This document shows positions 50,701 to 64,000 of a stretch of 64,000 nucleotides of DNA, piece by piece (positions within the stretch are counted from its first letter, which is position 1; each line of letters starts with the position of its first letter). The notes under the pieces are model-generated. The model was not told the DNA's origin. It saw nothing but the letters and a program-made list of their open reading frames with translations, and ran no database searches. The translations under genes and the position numbers were made by a program. Origin of the DNA: Taeniopygia guttata (lineage: Eukaryota > Chordata > Aves > Passeriformes > Estrildidae). The DNA is taken from NCBI RefSeq assembly GCF_048771995.1, contig NC_133032.1, positions 18,429,001-18,493,000 of the forward strand, read 5' to 3'.

Positions 50701-53700
50701 AGGCTCTGCTAGCAGAGTTTGTGCTATGAGCGGTGTTACTGTGTTTGTAATTAATTTCACCGTCTCCATACCAAGGTTTTCTGAGCTGTAAATACAAAGT
50801 TCCAGCTTGTTCTTGTAAGTTAGAATACAGACATGGAAGCAGTTAAAAGTTTGGGGTTTTTTAATGCCACTGTTGTATATGTCCAAGTAAATGGTGTTTC
50901 GAACATGTCCCTCTTTTGGGGTTGTTCCTATTAAAAGAGTTGAAAAAGAGTGGAAGAGCCTTTTGGTGCTGACAGCTGATAAACCAGTGAAAGGGAGAAC
51001 AGCTAAATGTGAAATATGGAAAATGGGAGAACACCACAAAAATTACCCTGTAAAGTTGTGTCTCTTAGGGAAACTTGTGGGCTGCATAGACTTGTTAAGA
51101 TTAAGGGAGGAAAAAAGTGAACAGTAGCGAAATACTAGAGACAACTGTTAAATGGGAAAAAATGGGGTTGGTTTTGTTGCTGTTTTTCCTTTTTTTAATG
51201 GGATTTGGGTAAGTGATGCTTAAAGGGTCCTCCCAATCTAAATTATTCTGTAATTTTGTTTTGCCATTATAGGTGATACCCAGAAAATTGTTAATTTTCT
51301 ATTAAAAGTGGAAAATAGAAGGTGCTCTGGAATTCAGAATTATTCTTTTTCTGACACACATATATATAAAACCCCTGTGGAATTTCCAGATAGTTTTGAA
51401 GCTGGTTCCAAGTGAAATGTGTCAGTCTGCAGTTCTGAGGGCTGTTTACATGTATGGGTGGTAGCAGCAGGTAGGGAGATGGTGAATTTCCAAGCTTGTC
51501 TTTTTGAGAAATCTACAGACTTGAATGGTTGCTTAAATGGTTTTGGTGTCAGCCGCTCCATCACCAACTCAGAAACTAAAAGATTGTCTGTCATTACTTA
51601 TTACCTACAACATTAAAAAGAGAAGCTTTGAAGGAAGAGTAAGTTGGAGATTGAAGAAGAGTGAGAGGATGGGTCTGGAATGTATGGCAGTTGTAGTATG
51701 ATTAAATTAGGAGAGCTTTATAGTGATTCTTAGAAATGCCTAATTGTAGCAGAGCATTTTGAAACAGAGTTAAATATTTCCCTTTTTTTTCCCCAGTTCC
51801 TTAAAGGTGAATCTATTTTAATACTAGTTGAGAGCACTTCGCTTAAAGGAGATAATCTTGATGTGTGAAGAAAAGAAGTCTCTAGCTTATTGTGAGTTTA
51901 ATATAGAATTGCAAGAATGTTAATTAGCAGGTGTCATGCTAGATTTGAAGATTAGGTTTTCTACCAAAAACCCAATTTCCCTCTGTGGAAAATGGTTTTC
52001 TCACTGTCTTTTTGCTGGAGGATGATATCTGTATTTCTCACAGGGTCCAATGCTTTGGCATAGTTAAAACATTCTGTGTTCCTCAATCAAATATTTCACA
52101 ATTTTTGAATTTAGACTCTCCTCTCATTCCAATGTATCTTTTCCCTCTTATTTTGAGATGCTGAGAATAAGGTGGGTAAGTTGGATTTACTCAGAATTTA
52201 GCCGATAGCAGTCTTGGTTAAGATCTTTCACAGTGTGATCTGCTTACATTTGTAATTCTGCTAAAATAGTTTTATTTTCCCTTTTTTTTTTTTTTTCCCC
52301 AGTGGAAATTGAAAGATGGAGATGCTTCTAGCCTATAAACTGCATAAACCCCTCAGTACCTTTCAGTTCTCATGAAATTTGTGGAAATCACAGAAATCAT
52401 GCTAAGTCCCTATTGATTTACATGTTTCTAGCAGAGATGCAAAGGCACTGATGGATTCTCTGCTTAAAAGTCTGCATTAACAGAGCTCTATGTAGTATCA
52501 AATGTAGTCCCACTCTCTAGTGCAAATGCTGTTCTGTTGGTGTGAGGCTTTTCTAGAGCCCATGCTGTTCCCAATTAAATTAGTGAATTATAATTGTGAA
52601 GGATGCAGAGGTGTTAAAATGATGCATTGGATCCTTTACATCAGTAGAGTAGAGCACAGGTCTGGGATTGCTTTGTTGTGAAGACAAGTCAACCCAAAGT
52701 AGGTAACATTTGTCTAAGAATGATCTAAAGATCGATTGCAAGAAACCTTATCTCGGAATGTGATACACTTTTTCAGATGATGAACTGAAACATTTCTCAA
52801 CAGAAAATCTAACAAACTCAGGTTGCCCAAAGAAGAGTCTGTATGAAACCTGTGCCGTGGAGTGAAGTCACCTGCTCAGGAGGAGGAGGCCTTGGCTACA
52901 TCTGTCCAGCAGTAGCTGACCTGATCAGTCCTGAAAAATGAAAAGTAATAGAAGGACTTTGCTCTGTAGCAGCTCCTGCTTCCTGTAAAATGTTTTTAGT
53001 GGGAGCCTAAAGTGTTACAGAAACCTTGGTGGTGACTGCTAATTGACCTGAGATATGGGCAGTGGAATTGGTGAGACTTTCACAGCTCATGCTGACAGTT
53101 TAAATGAGAAAGAGCTAAATAATAAATAAATGAGAAAGGGATTAAAGCAGTTGCCCCAGGTGTGGGGGAGCATAACAAGGGCCATGGAAGAGAACACTTG
53201 GTGTGAGGTCCAGGCCACTGGTCAGGACTTGGTCGCACTGAGCAGCTGGAGTGAGCATTCTGTTCCTCAGGGTCTCTTGTGCAAGGGTCTCCTGGATCTT
53301 GATTTTTGTGTATCATGGAATAGACAAGCTGGGATAGAAATGCCACACTCATCCTGCTTAATATAACATGACTTTATTTTATTCAGATTATGTGATGCAG
53401 TGGTGTCTCAGTTCTTGTTGCCACCTCAACCTCTTCCCCTGTGACAAGCTCCGTATGGATCATGTGGTGTTAAATGGAATTTGGGTCAAGAGAAGTTTCT
53501 GTTAACATCCTACAGGAATGGTTCCAGGCTGATGATCCATCCTCCTGTTTCACCTCTGCCTTTACTGTGTCTGTCCTTTGTGTAGTCAACCTGCATCTGC
53601 TGCGGGACTGCAAGTGCACTCTTTCTCCCACTTCTACTTTATGAGGATTTTTATAGCTGACCTTCTCAGGGATGTGTGGCACCCTTTTGATCTTTTTTCA

Positions 53701-55177
53701 GGAAAACAGCATTTAACTGTTTCTTTCCTTCTGCCTTTGAAAATCAAATTTAACCTTGTTTGGAAAGAAACAGCAGTGTTATAGGAGAAGTGGGAGAGAA
53801 ATTAACCAAATAGACTGTGGCTCATCTTCTTAGATTACAATTTTTGAGATTTTAGCCATGAGATAAAAGTTTCTTTAATTAATTTATTTTCAGATAAAAC
53901 GGAGGAGAGCCACTTATTTTCTTTTATAAATTGGTATTTAGGGAAGCAGTTAGCCATGTTGTCACCTGGTAAGGATAAATCTAGGGAAAATAGAAAGGTA
54001 GAATCACTGATGGAGAGCTACAGAAATGGCAAGAAATTGACTAGATAAAGGGGCTTTCATCTTGAAAATGGGAAGCTGGAGTGGTTAGTTTAGTGACAGA
54101 TGTTTTTTTCAGAGTAGAGTGGGTCAGCTGGGTGAGAAAGTGGTGGCTAATGGTGGCAATGATACTTAGTTAAAAGGAAGAAGCTTCAACATGACACAGC
54201 TTCCTGAGATCCCAAACAGCAGCAGTTGGTGTTGAGTCATCGTGAAGTCCCTCTGACCTCAATGTGAACATGACATATACATCCCTCTGGTAAGTAATTA
54301 TGTTGCTTTTCTGTTTAAGTCCATGCTTCTGGAATTTATTCTGTTTCTGGAGAACAAGCTTCATAAGCTGCTTGCCAAAAACAGAAGGATAGGAATGATA
54401 TGAAATAGAGTTGTAGAGCAGTCAGAGGTTCAGTCTGTCTGTAGCCAGACAAATTATTTTTCTTTCTGTTTAATGATTGAAGAAGGCTAAAATCCATCTC
54501 AGTTCCCTACCTATTCCTGTCAGATAAATACGAATTGTCTTTCCACATTCGCTTGTGCCTGACAACTCTGCTCTGTGTGTAACTTCTAGGAAGTATAGGC
54601 AGGTCACAGTTGCTACCTGGAGTAATATTCTTGGGTGACATAATCACGCATTCTCTGATTGAAGGGAAAAAAAAAAAGAGTTCTCTAACTCTCCTTAACT
54701 GTGACCTATATTGTGTGGGTGTGCAAATATGCTGTGGAAAGCTAAATGTAAATTACATGCTGTTCCACTGAGCAGGCTTTTCGCAGTTGTCCTAATAATT
54801 GCTAGCGTAGCCGACATACAAAACCCATGGTCAGTTTGCAGTATGCAATTCAGTGACATGCAAGGCAATGCAATTATTATTTGCAATGCAAAATAATCTT
54901 TAAAAAACCCAAACAAGGTATTTTCTCTAGTAGCTGCAAAATCTGCCTCTCGCCCAGTCACCATAAATACTGTTTTGTGACAGGACTTACAATTAATAAA
55001 AAGAGTGACTTCTATCTCTAATTAATACCATAATGGTTGTTCTTTCTTTTGATGTGGATTGAGGATTACTGGGAGAGGCCTCAAACCAAGTCAGAAATGA
55101 GGATTAGAATTAGCCCAGCGGACCAACCCTGAGGCTCTTACAGGACTCTCCAATAGCTCCACATGGTTGTACAGCAT

Positions 55178-55205
55178 CTGTGAGTTTAAGGCTGTGAGTT
55201 TAAGG
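55178..55205. repeat. 14-base perfect tandem duplication
   Basis: CTGTGAGTTTAAGG occurs twice in direct succession (55,178-55,191 and 55,192-55,205), a recent slippage-type event. Confidence 0.9.
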
Positions 55206-55701
55206 CAAAGAAAAAGCTTCAGAAGTAATTTATGATATGCTTTTAAATTGCCACTTCTGGTGATGCAGAGGTTGTGGTTGGATCTGCAGATGCACTGAAA
55301 TGGAGCAATGACATGGCAGCTTGGGTTCACAGCTCCTGCCCTTTCCATAACAGCTGCTGTCTGTGTCTGTCTGCCTGCTACAAATCTAAATTTCTGAACT
55401 ACACTTGGAGGAGGAGAGAGTGTCAGATTTTTGTCTTTAAAATTAATGAATTCCTATTCATCAATTTCTTTGGGTTTTCATACTGTTTTGGCCAAAACAA
55501 TGTAACATAAGTCTAGAAAGAGTAGGTTTGGCTAAAATAGCTGTGTTGTAGTCATGTGGCCTTTCCTAAAGCTGTGGTATTTTTCTTAATACCTTTGGGT
55601 TTTAGGTTTCCAGCTGAGATGCCCAGATCAGTTCTGCAGAGGCTGTGTAACAGATTGCTGCTCATAGTTCTCCTGATTTTTGTGCCTTCCTGGGTGCCTC
55701 T

Positions 55702-56406
55702 TGTCGGAACTCAAAATGTCCCTCAGACATTTTTGGATGTTCCGGGCCCAGGTCAGAAGCATTTGAGACCCTGGTAGGCAGCTGGAAACAGCTGTGATTT
55801 TGGATTTGAACCATGGAATGATTTACCGACCTTGCAGGAAGAACAAGAAGTCACAAAAGTTTAGATATTATAGTAGAAGTAGTCACAAAGTAGAGGGAAG
55901 AATTTTTGAGTGCTGTACAGGGCGGGTTTAAAGTCCTGCACAGGGGGGTTTTGGTTTTGTACATGGGGGTCAGAAGTTTTAAGATGGAGGGATTTGGGCC
56001 TGTCCTGTCCTCCCTCTTTCTCCTTCCTTACCTCCATGTTCTTGGTTATGTAGGCACTCACATATTGGTTTAGAGTAGAAAGACACCATTTAATATAGGT
56101 AATAGGCATTGGGGAAAAACTGTAAACATGTAACACGTAATGTACCATATAAAAGACAGCAGCAGCCCTGGGCAGGGAGAGAGAAGAAGACACCAGACAG
56201 AGAGGATGTCAGGGGTGTGTCTGCCTCTGCCTGAGCTGCTGAGCAAACCGCAGCAGCTCAAGAAGAAAATCTTTTAGATAACTTGCAATAAACTGCCTTG
56301 AGACCGGACAACAGAAGACTACTGAGCCTTTCTTTGGAAGCACAGGTTGGAGGAGAGATTTTTCCACCACACAGATCCACCCCCGACCTAGGCGTGAGCT
56401 CCGGCA
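55702..56406 (+). mobile_element. solo LTR of an endogenous retrovirus (ERVL-like)
   Basis: A 705-base unit starts TGTCGGA and ends TCCGGCA, a short imperfect inverted repeat with TG...CA termini. Inside are a TATA box (CCATATAAAAGACAG, about 56,146) and a poly(A) signal (GCAATAAACTGCC, about 56,286), giving U3-R-U5 order. The flanks CCTCT and CCTCA differ at one base, consistent with a 5-base target duplication and hence an ERVL-type integrase. No internal region or second LTR is present, so it is a solo LTR left by recombination. The well-kept promoter words and near-perfect target duplication suggest moderate age. Confidence 0.75.
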
Positions 56407-59400
56407 CCTCATTTTTCTCCCAGCTGTATGACCTTTTTAGGTCCAAACACCCACTTGTCCTCTCTGCTGCGTGCACATTCTAATAGTTGGAATGTTGCTC
56501 TGTATGAGGGCAGTGCATGGGCAGAGAAGGAAGGAAGGAAAGAGGGATTGTTGCCTCCAGCTCTGATTCCTGCTGCCTGCCCAGCCCAGAGCTGTGCTGG
56601 CCCTTGGCTGCTGGCTTGTGATGCAAAGGCACAGGGATACTATTATTCTCTGCTAGCTTATGGTATTTCTGGTGTAATTACCTTCTGATATATTCATTAT
56701 TATATTTGTCCCTCAATGTTCTTCAGCATTTTTAGAGATTTATTCAGTGTTTTCAGATTTTTATGCTTTCTTCTTTACTTTGTGAGCACTTTAGCTCAAT
56801 CATTTTGCATAAAGCTGTCAAATACCAGTCATAAACCTGTGCTGTATTCTGTATATTCTATATATTATTGACTATTTGAATTATTTTAAAGTTACACAGA
56901 ATTCTTTTGTAAAGTTGACTTTAGAATCGTCCGCATTTTCTCCATTCTTTTTCACATGTCTTTTTGTAGTAAATCAGTAAAAATAATTCCAAAGATGGAG
57001 TAAGGAATAATGCTGTGTAAAATGCAGGTAGATGATAACAGTAACTTAATAAACATGGTGAATTTCCCCTAAGGGGAACAGCTAACTCACATAAGGTGAA
57101 GGGGCTTTAGGTACAGTAAACCACAGCTATTGAGTTGTGATTTATGTATATTAGGCTCATAGCTCTCTCTAGAAAAAAGGCAATATCTCATAACAAAGCA
57201 GTTTAGTTTTTTTTAATGCCATTGTATAAGTTTAAAGGATATGAACATAGTTAAAAAATGATGGTTTTGTTTTGTGTTCTGCTTTTTCTGGTTGTGGGCA
57301 CTGTGCTCAGTGCTGAGAAACACCAAACATGCTTGTGGGGGGTATGGCAGCTTCAGAGATTTTATTCTTCAGCGTCTGTGGCAGCCTTCCCATTTTGGAA
57401 GCTAGTGGAAACAAATTGCTCAAAGGCTGCAGATATCTTGAGGAACACATAGTTCTGCTTTCTTGGCTGAATCTTGGGTAGTTTGCCATGAAAGTGTGTC
57501 ATAGCTGTGTGATATAACACTGAGAAAACCAACATTGCTAAATCTGTTTGTAGGTGATTTTTTTTTTTTTTATATAGAGAAATGTAATGAGTGCAAACTT
57601 ATTTTGAAACTAATTTATTAAAATCCAAATTTACCAGGGTGTGTTCATCACTTCTGGCTTTCCAGCATGACACATCTTCCACAGCTCTTGCCCTCTTTGT
57701 TGTTCTGTCTGTCCTGCACAGGTCACTCCCCACCTGTTAATTCACTGCTCTGGGGGTTCCAGACCTGTGCCCAGGCTCGCTGCTTCTCCTGGTGACACAA
57801 ACATTCCTCTTGGCCAGGCTGAGGGTGCTCCTTGCCTGCTCCCTCCAGCTGCCACACCTCTGTGCTTCTCCTGGGGTCCTCAGGAGATCCCTGGGGGTAG
57901 TGCCAGGGGCTGGGGGGATAAAAGGAAAAAAGCCTTGGAGAACAAAAGGCCTGGATAGTCACAGTGTAAGCATACCAAGGGAAATGGGTTGTTTTCCTAC
58001 TGGTTCTTATGCCTAGAAGCGGTGTGAGGTGCCGTTCCTTAATAGCAGCAAGTGAAATATTTCTGCACTTTAGTTTGGTGCTCCTGTCAAGGTGGGTTAT
58101 ACATCTCAACCATGCTGAAGCAGATTTAAATGTAATGGTGCATCTTCCAAATGCAGTTTTCTTATTTAGGAGGACAAGTCTGAACAGGAATAAATGTCTG
58201 TATGTGTTGTGGGACCCAGAAAGTAATTCAAGCAGACCTCTCTGAAATTTTTCTTTTTAAGCAATCTTGGTATGCTGCAAAAATGGATTTAAAATCTTTA
58301 GATACCCACAGATAACAGCACAGAAAATCAATACTTTCTCAGTTAATGTCAATTTTTTCCATTAAAAGATAAATGAGGAAGTGTGATGCTTTCAGTCTTC
58401 TCAGACTTCTGTGAGTTTCCCAGACAGCTGGTTTTAATTTATCTTTATATTTTGCGTAGTGTGTACTTAGTGCTTGTCATTCTCATGGCCAGCCATTGCT
58501 TGTACTTAATCAAATAATGATGCAACTGTGGTATGTTTTAAAAACCTGTGTTCAACTAAGAGGGTGAATTTTTTATTTGAGAAAACTTTGTAGGAAACTG
58601 AAAATGATCCCTGTCTTGGGTTAGATTTTTACTTACTTGGAAATGTGCTGGCTCTTTGTAGTCACTGAAATTTATCAGTGTTTCAATACTTGTGCTTTGG
58701 AGGCTCTGGTCTTGCATTTAATTTTTATAAACAAAAATATTGTGAGACAGGAAAAGCATTTTACAAATAATTTCAAAAGCTAAAACAAATATTTGAAGGG
58801 AATGAATGTATTGTTGGTTTCAAACTTCTACTATAGACTTCTACTCTCCATAACCTTTTGTCTTCTGAGGGTTTGACTGGAGTGATGGGGAAGTGGAGAC
58901 CACTGCCCTGGAGAGAGTGAAAAAGAAAAGGAAAATAACCTTCCTAAGTTCTCCAATGCATGGGCAAAGGCCTGCTTTTTAAAATAGATGCTGTTTTCCT
59001 TTTTCAGGATGCTTGTTAAAAATCAGAGAAAATAAGGATGAATTTGGAATTTTCTTTCCATAACAGTGCAATTTCCAGCTGAATATCTACAGTGCTTTTC
59101 TCCCCTCCTTTTAAAGCTGCCTTTTAGAATTTTTATAATTGGAAAGCTGTCCCAAAGCATATTTATCAGGTGTCACTCTGTAGCCATAATGCAATTAACC
59201 TTACAAGTCCTTTTTACTTCCTTAGTGTATTTGCTTGGTAGTCTTTCAAGAATTATTTTACTGCTATTTTCTGGTGTTGATTAATTTTGGAACAGGTATT
59301 GCATACAGCAGGGGAGTTTCTCTTCTGTGTAAATGGCTGTGGGCATCTTGGCTGAGGTTACTGACACATATTTGCCTAAATGCTGGTTTACCAGATATTG

Positions 59401-60237
59401 TGAAGGACTGAAGAATGTTGAAAAAATTAACTGAGTTACTTACAAAAATTACTGTTGTCCTTACAGCAGGAGTGATTTCTCCTCTCAAGGAAGAAAAAGA
59501 AATTGCAACAGAAATTGAAAGACAGTACTGAGTTAGAACAAATGTCAAGGGTAACAAAATACTATGTTGAGGCATGAAATTGTCCTAAAGTGCCTTAAAA
59601 AAAAAAGTGTCTAGGTTTAGTATCTTTGTTCATTCTGTGGCAATATACACATTAATGAAAAGTTTGAATGGAAAAACACTAAGTCTCTCTTTTGAGTAGA
59701 ACTTGGATGCTCTAATTCAGTTTTCTGGTATAACTTTCTCAAGATATATTAATTTATGATAATGAAAGTATTATGAATGGTAATAAAAACCTTTTTGGGA
59801 TAACATTTATGTATATCACAATAGATTTTCGCTGTCTAAATGATAGATGACTCACAAGCAATGATTTTTATTCTAATGAATTTACGAATACTGAGTTGTC
59901 CTTACTTGAGTTTATAATTTGTGAAGAGTAACAAGGAGCAGAGGGAGAAATTTCATCTCTATTTCTATATTCATGGTACCTTTTATGGCTTTTAATATTT
60001 TATTAGCATTTTATTGTTTATACCTGGCATTAATCTTGCATAAAGTATATTGTTTTCAGGACTATTCTTGTGCCTAGATGTTGTTGCCAGATAATGGTAG
60101 GAGATTTTTCAGTAACTAAGAAATCAGTAGGCAACAGGAAGCTTAAAAAGGTGATGCTGAACTTCAAACCATGAGTTGTATGGCATTAGAAGTTCAGAAA
60201 AACCTGAGGACTTGAGTTGGAACCTCTGACACAAATT

Positions 60238-60640
60238 GTGAGGGCTGGAGCAGATCCCTGAGAAGCCAGGCTGGGAGAGGTGGGTTTGTTCAGCCTGGAG
60301 AAGAGAAGGCTCCAGGGAGACCTTAGAGCACCTGTCATTACCTAAAGGGAGCCTTTTACAGGGCTGTGTTGACAGGACAAGGAGCAATGGCTTTAAACTG
60401 ATAAAGGGTGGGTTAAGTCAGGTGTAAGGAAGAAATCCTTCACTGTGAGGGTGATGAGGCACTGGCACAGGTTGCCCAGAGAAGCTGTGGATGCCCCATC
60501 CTTGGCAGTGTTCAAGGCCAGTTTGGACAGGGCTCTGAGCAGCTCTGTCAGATTTAGTGAAAGGTGTCCCAGCCCATGGCAGAGGGTTGGACTGGATCTT
60601 TAAGGCCCCTTTTTACTCAAACCATTCTGTGATTCTATCT
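60238..60640 (+). mobile_element. CR1 LINE fragment with intact 3' end, plus strand
   Basis: About 400 bases match the 3' part of CR1 in sense orientation: CAGCCTGGAGAAGAGAAGGC, GGCTTTAAACTGA, GTGAGGGTGATGAGGCACTG and GGTTGGACTGGATCTTTAAG, ending CCATTCTGTGATTCTAT. It is 5'-truncated and moderately diverged. It is the longest CR1 copy in the window. Confidence 0.92.
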
Positions 60641-63600
60641 ATGTATAGGTTTTCATTGCCAGCAAAATATGAAGTGAACCCTTTTATTCTTTTTTCTGCT
60701 TTAGTGGTGGTGCCTAAATCTTCAGTTTCATAAATGTGTAATTACTGAAAAGAGAAAAGGGGATGCTTGTATTTTGGTCACCAGTTGTATTCATGCAAGT
60801 TTATCACTAGAATCCTGCCTGTATTTTGTTGAGCCTGTTCTGGAAAATCCAAATTTGTCACCATTTTACATGGAAATAAGGAACTCTGAGTGGGAACAGC
60901 ACTCCCTGATTTGTCAAAGTCAGTGAGCAGAGGGAGGAGGAATACCTAATGATCTCAGTTTGACTGGAGTTTGTGTCAGCCAAGACATCTTCTTGGCTCA
61001 GGCAAGATCACAGATAAAATCTTATGGTGGTTGTTAACAGCGAAGTTGGAGGTGTGGATGGAATCCTGGCAACTGAGGGATTTATGTTACGTGAGTGAAG
61101 TCAGATGTCGTCATGAAAGAAAATTTTTAGTATCCTGTCTATGAGTATACATCCAGCAGTGATAAATGCCCTCTTTTCAGGTTGAGAATCAGTCCTAACA
61201 GAATTGCAGGGGAAGGCTGAGCTGCTTCCTTTTGAGAAATCATGATGACAGTAATTGAAGCAATAAGATTTATGTTCAGCTGCTTACTGCTGGAGGTCTT
61301 TTTGTTGTCTTTAACTCAGTGTTAATTTAGGTCACCCTTTAGTCTAAGTAAAAGAGACCACAAATGCTTTTTCTCTTGACTCTGTACAGAATGTCTAGAG
61401 GATGCTGTTCATTTTGGTGCTAGTGTATTTTATGAAATGTCTGTTTGATATGAAAATGAAAGGGCTTTTAAAATAATTTGATAGCTTACAGTATGCATTT
61501 ATTTATTTTGGGCATCCTCCTGTATTCCTGCTTTTATGTATAGTATGAAGTCCTTAAAAAATGCTTGTTTTATTGGCAATCATCAGGGATGCACAAGTGC
61601 AGCAAGAGCCTTTTTAGTCTTTAATATCTCTGTCCTGCAGCTTAAAGGGTGCAAGCAGTGCCCTCCTTGAGCCCTCCTGAGACAGATGAGGAGCCATGTG
61701 TGCAGTAAACTTCGAGGTCTGCCCATAAATACTGCACAAGGAAAAGTGTATTCCAAAAATTAGCTCGCAATTGAAAACAGAATGCAAATAGAAAAAACCC
61801 ACAAGAGTTACCTTTTTTCTTTGTAACACCAAATTTGTGCAAGTAATGTTGTAACTCATCATTTGCTCACACAGCTTCTCAGAAAATTAACACACTTCCA
61901 ATAGAAGTAGTTGTAAGGACAAGTCTTTAATTTTCCTGTTATTTATCTTCCGAATACAGTCCACTAATGTAATTTGTTTCATTAATGCTTCAGAGTGCAT
62001 AATAATTTATAAAAGAGAAATATGACTGTCCTTGTCTCTTCCTCCAGGCTTAAATAACAATGTTTTGTCATATCTATATTGTGTATGTAAAAGTGACATT
62101 AGGAAACTGAAAATGACTCTGACTATGTTTTGTGGAAGTTGAAAGCCCCTGAATGATAATGGCAGGACATTGTTGACCTTGTTGGTGTGTTAAGTACTAG
62201 TGGCTGTGTTTTGGGATACAGAACATCTTGATAGTCAGTTATCTGTGATGTGGGCCCCTCAGATGGTCTTGTTCAAGTGTTCTCAGTGGAAAAATCTGCT
62301 TGCTTATGTTAGAGGACTGAAGTGCTTTCCTCGAGTAGAGGAATATGTCTGAAAAGGTGAAACACATGGAAGGAGCCACCCACTGTGGAAATAATGGAGG
62401 CTAAGAAAGTTATTTTGCCACAAACAGTTGCAAGTACATGCAAATCTAGCTAAACAAACAGTAAGTATATGGGAGTTTTCTGACCAGTTGTGGATAAATA
62501 AGTACAAGATTTCTACAGTTATATCTCTTATTCTGTATAGTAGGAGCTATTCCCAGGCCCTGGGAACTGGGATTATCTGTGGGGGGCGGAAATAGTTAAG
62601 ACAGCATCCTTTGAAAAATACAGCCAATGAGTTTGAAAATATTTTTTGTCTCCCCTAGACATGAAAGGTGAGCACAGGCTGGATGTGGTGCATTAGGTCT
62701 GCTGAGCCTGGTGTCCTGCCCATGGCAGTAACTCAGAGCAGGGAGCACAGCATCCTGCCTGTACCAAGCCTCTCCCTGTGCAGTTGGACTGGGAAGTATC
62801 ACAGGGAGCTAAAATACCTATTTCCCTACCCAGTTGGTCCAGTCTCTTCCTAGACCTTAAATTTGGCACGTGTATGTGTTTATTGTAGAGTGCTACAGTG
62901 TGTGTAGGCTTGAAGAAACCCAGAGACATTGCATCCAGTAATGGGGGCTGGGGAAACCTCATGGTACAGGGCAGACACCAAAGTGAAAACAGAGTAAACA
63001 CAATTAAAAGAAAATAGAGAGACACTACAGTGATCCACAGAAGAGGATTTGTGACTCTGTTGGTTTAGAAAGTGCAATTTATTGGTTTGTTGTACTCTGA
63101 AAAATGTTTCAATTGTGTGCCTTTTTTACTGAATTTAGATTAAGTTTAACAATTATTTTTCATAAAAGGAAAAATGGAGATGATTTTGAAAACTTAAAAT
63201 TTTATCTGAATACATTTTCAATGAAATGTTCATTTTTGGTGCATCTTGATATTTAAATGTTTTTTAACTTGAAATTTCTCTTTCCTTCCTTGTCTCAGTC
63301 TCTGAACTAAAAAAGAATCTGCTTTCTAATGCAGCCAAAATAGATTCTTTTTTGAGTTAAGGATTTGAGGTTTATGAAACATGTCAATAAACATGCCCAA
63401 GGAAAACCTTGCTTGTTCCAAAAATATAAGGCAGACTTTTCTAGTTAAGAAAAGTCGTCCTAGCATATGGTGTGTTTCTTTTAAGATGCAAAATATATAT
63501 ATACTGAGATGAACCCTTTGGAGGAACTTTGAGGCAGTAGCTCTTGCTCTTAAAGCTTCTGTCTTCATTTGTTTCAACAGACATTTACATTCTGAAGATT

Positions 63601-64000
63601 TTTCTTCCCGATTTATAAAAGATGTTAATGGTGCCCTGCCAAACCGTTGTTGACAATCTGTTTCTTGTAGGATTCTGTTATATATAAATAGCGCCTTTTT
63701 TGTGTCTGATTTTTCAAGCCAGGAGAAACATTCAGATTTGCTTTCAGCATGAGTCTAGAATAACATTGTCTCTGGCATAGGAGTTGTTGTAGTCTTATAT
63801 GACAACTGTTGTACACATTGTTTTACATGACTGAGGCTGCAGACTAGATGGGGTTTTCTATGTGATTGACATGTTTTTGCATGTAGGGCAAAACATGCCT
63901 TGTTTTATACATATATAGCTTGAAGTGTTGTTTTCAGTGCCTCGCTTGCTGTGGCAGTAACCTGTGTTCAGTGCCACCATGCTACTGTGACCTTCAGACA

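Larger units (their letters stand above)
47601..64000 (+). other. OSBPL6: putative OSBPL6 intron 1 (noncoding), partial
   Basis: No coding exon is recognisable to the right edge. In particular, no segment matches the OSBPL6 N-terminus or PH domain that I can recall. The region holds CR1 fragments (50.4 and 60.2 kb), a solo LTR (55.7 kb), a short minisatellite (49.68 kb), a T run (49,889-49,905) and a tandem duplication (55.18 kb). GC-richer unassigned patches occur at about 53.13-53.33 and 57.70-57.92 kb. If the island at 47 kb is not OSBPL6, this is intergenic. Confidence 0.5.

Noticed and set aside
55556-55777. A 73-codon frame with a hydrophobic segment resembling a signal peptide
   Set aside because: It runs into the solo LTR and has no splice or family support.
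1-64000. CRISPR arrays, bacterial operons, tRNA or rRNA genes
   Set aside because: The DNA is a vertebrate nuclear locus. No regular spaced repeats and no cloverleaf or rRNA sequence were recognised.

Overview
The window is vertebrate nuclear DNA, and almost certainly avian. Three things point to a bird: fragments of CR1 LINEs ending in the typical ATTCTRTG-type 3' tail, retroviral LTRs of a kind common in songbirds, and compact intergenic distances. The gene order PDE11A (minus) - RBM45 (plus) - putative OSBPL6 promoter (plus) matches human 2q31.2. Introns are long and AT-rich. Coding first exons and promoters sit in sharply bounded CpG islands.

Layout. 1-9,653 is PDE11A intron 2 and holds no exon I can recognise. 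9,654-9,812 is PDE11A exon 2 (end of GAF-A). 9,813-21,823 is PDE11A intron 1. 21,824-22,627 is PDE11A coding exon 1 (N-terminal regulatory region plus most of GAF-A). Its CpG island continues upstream to about 23.4 kb, with a second CpG-rich block at about 24.25-24.96 kb. A decayed cytochrome c copy lies on the minus strand at about 26.87-27.18 kb, just before the RBM45 CpG island (27.3-27.96 kb). RBM45 is complete: nine coding exons from 27,489 to 35,106 (468 codons plus stop, four RRMs), then a probable 3'UTR exon ending near a polyadenylation signal at 36,945. From about 37.0 to 46.7 kb I see no gene, only LTR-like sequence at about 44.3-45.6 kb. A strong CpG island at 46.78-47.6 kb is probably the OSBPL6 promoter and noncoding first exon. 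The remainder would then be its first intron, carrying CR1 fragments and a solo LTR.

The genes are physical neighbours and do not form a pathway. PDE11A is a dual cAMP/cGMP phosphodiesterase with tandem GAF domains. RBM45 is a four-RRM RNA-binding protein. OSBPL6 encodes an oxysterol-binding-protein-related lipid-binding protein. PDE11A and RBM45 are head to head, with their start codons about 4.9 kb apart.

The most interesting point is the cytochrome c relic between PDE11A and RBM45. By hand alignment, the alternative N-terminus of human PDE11A3 looks like cytochrome c coding sequence read in the +1 frame. From memory, the rodent testis cytochrome c gene and its human relic map to this same neighbourhood. 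The bird copy keeps its frame through the first 56 codons and then degenerates. Comparisons with other species are from memory and were not computed.
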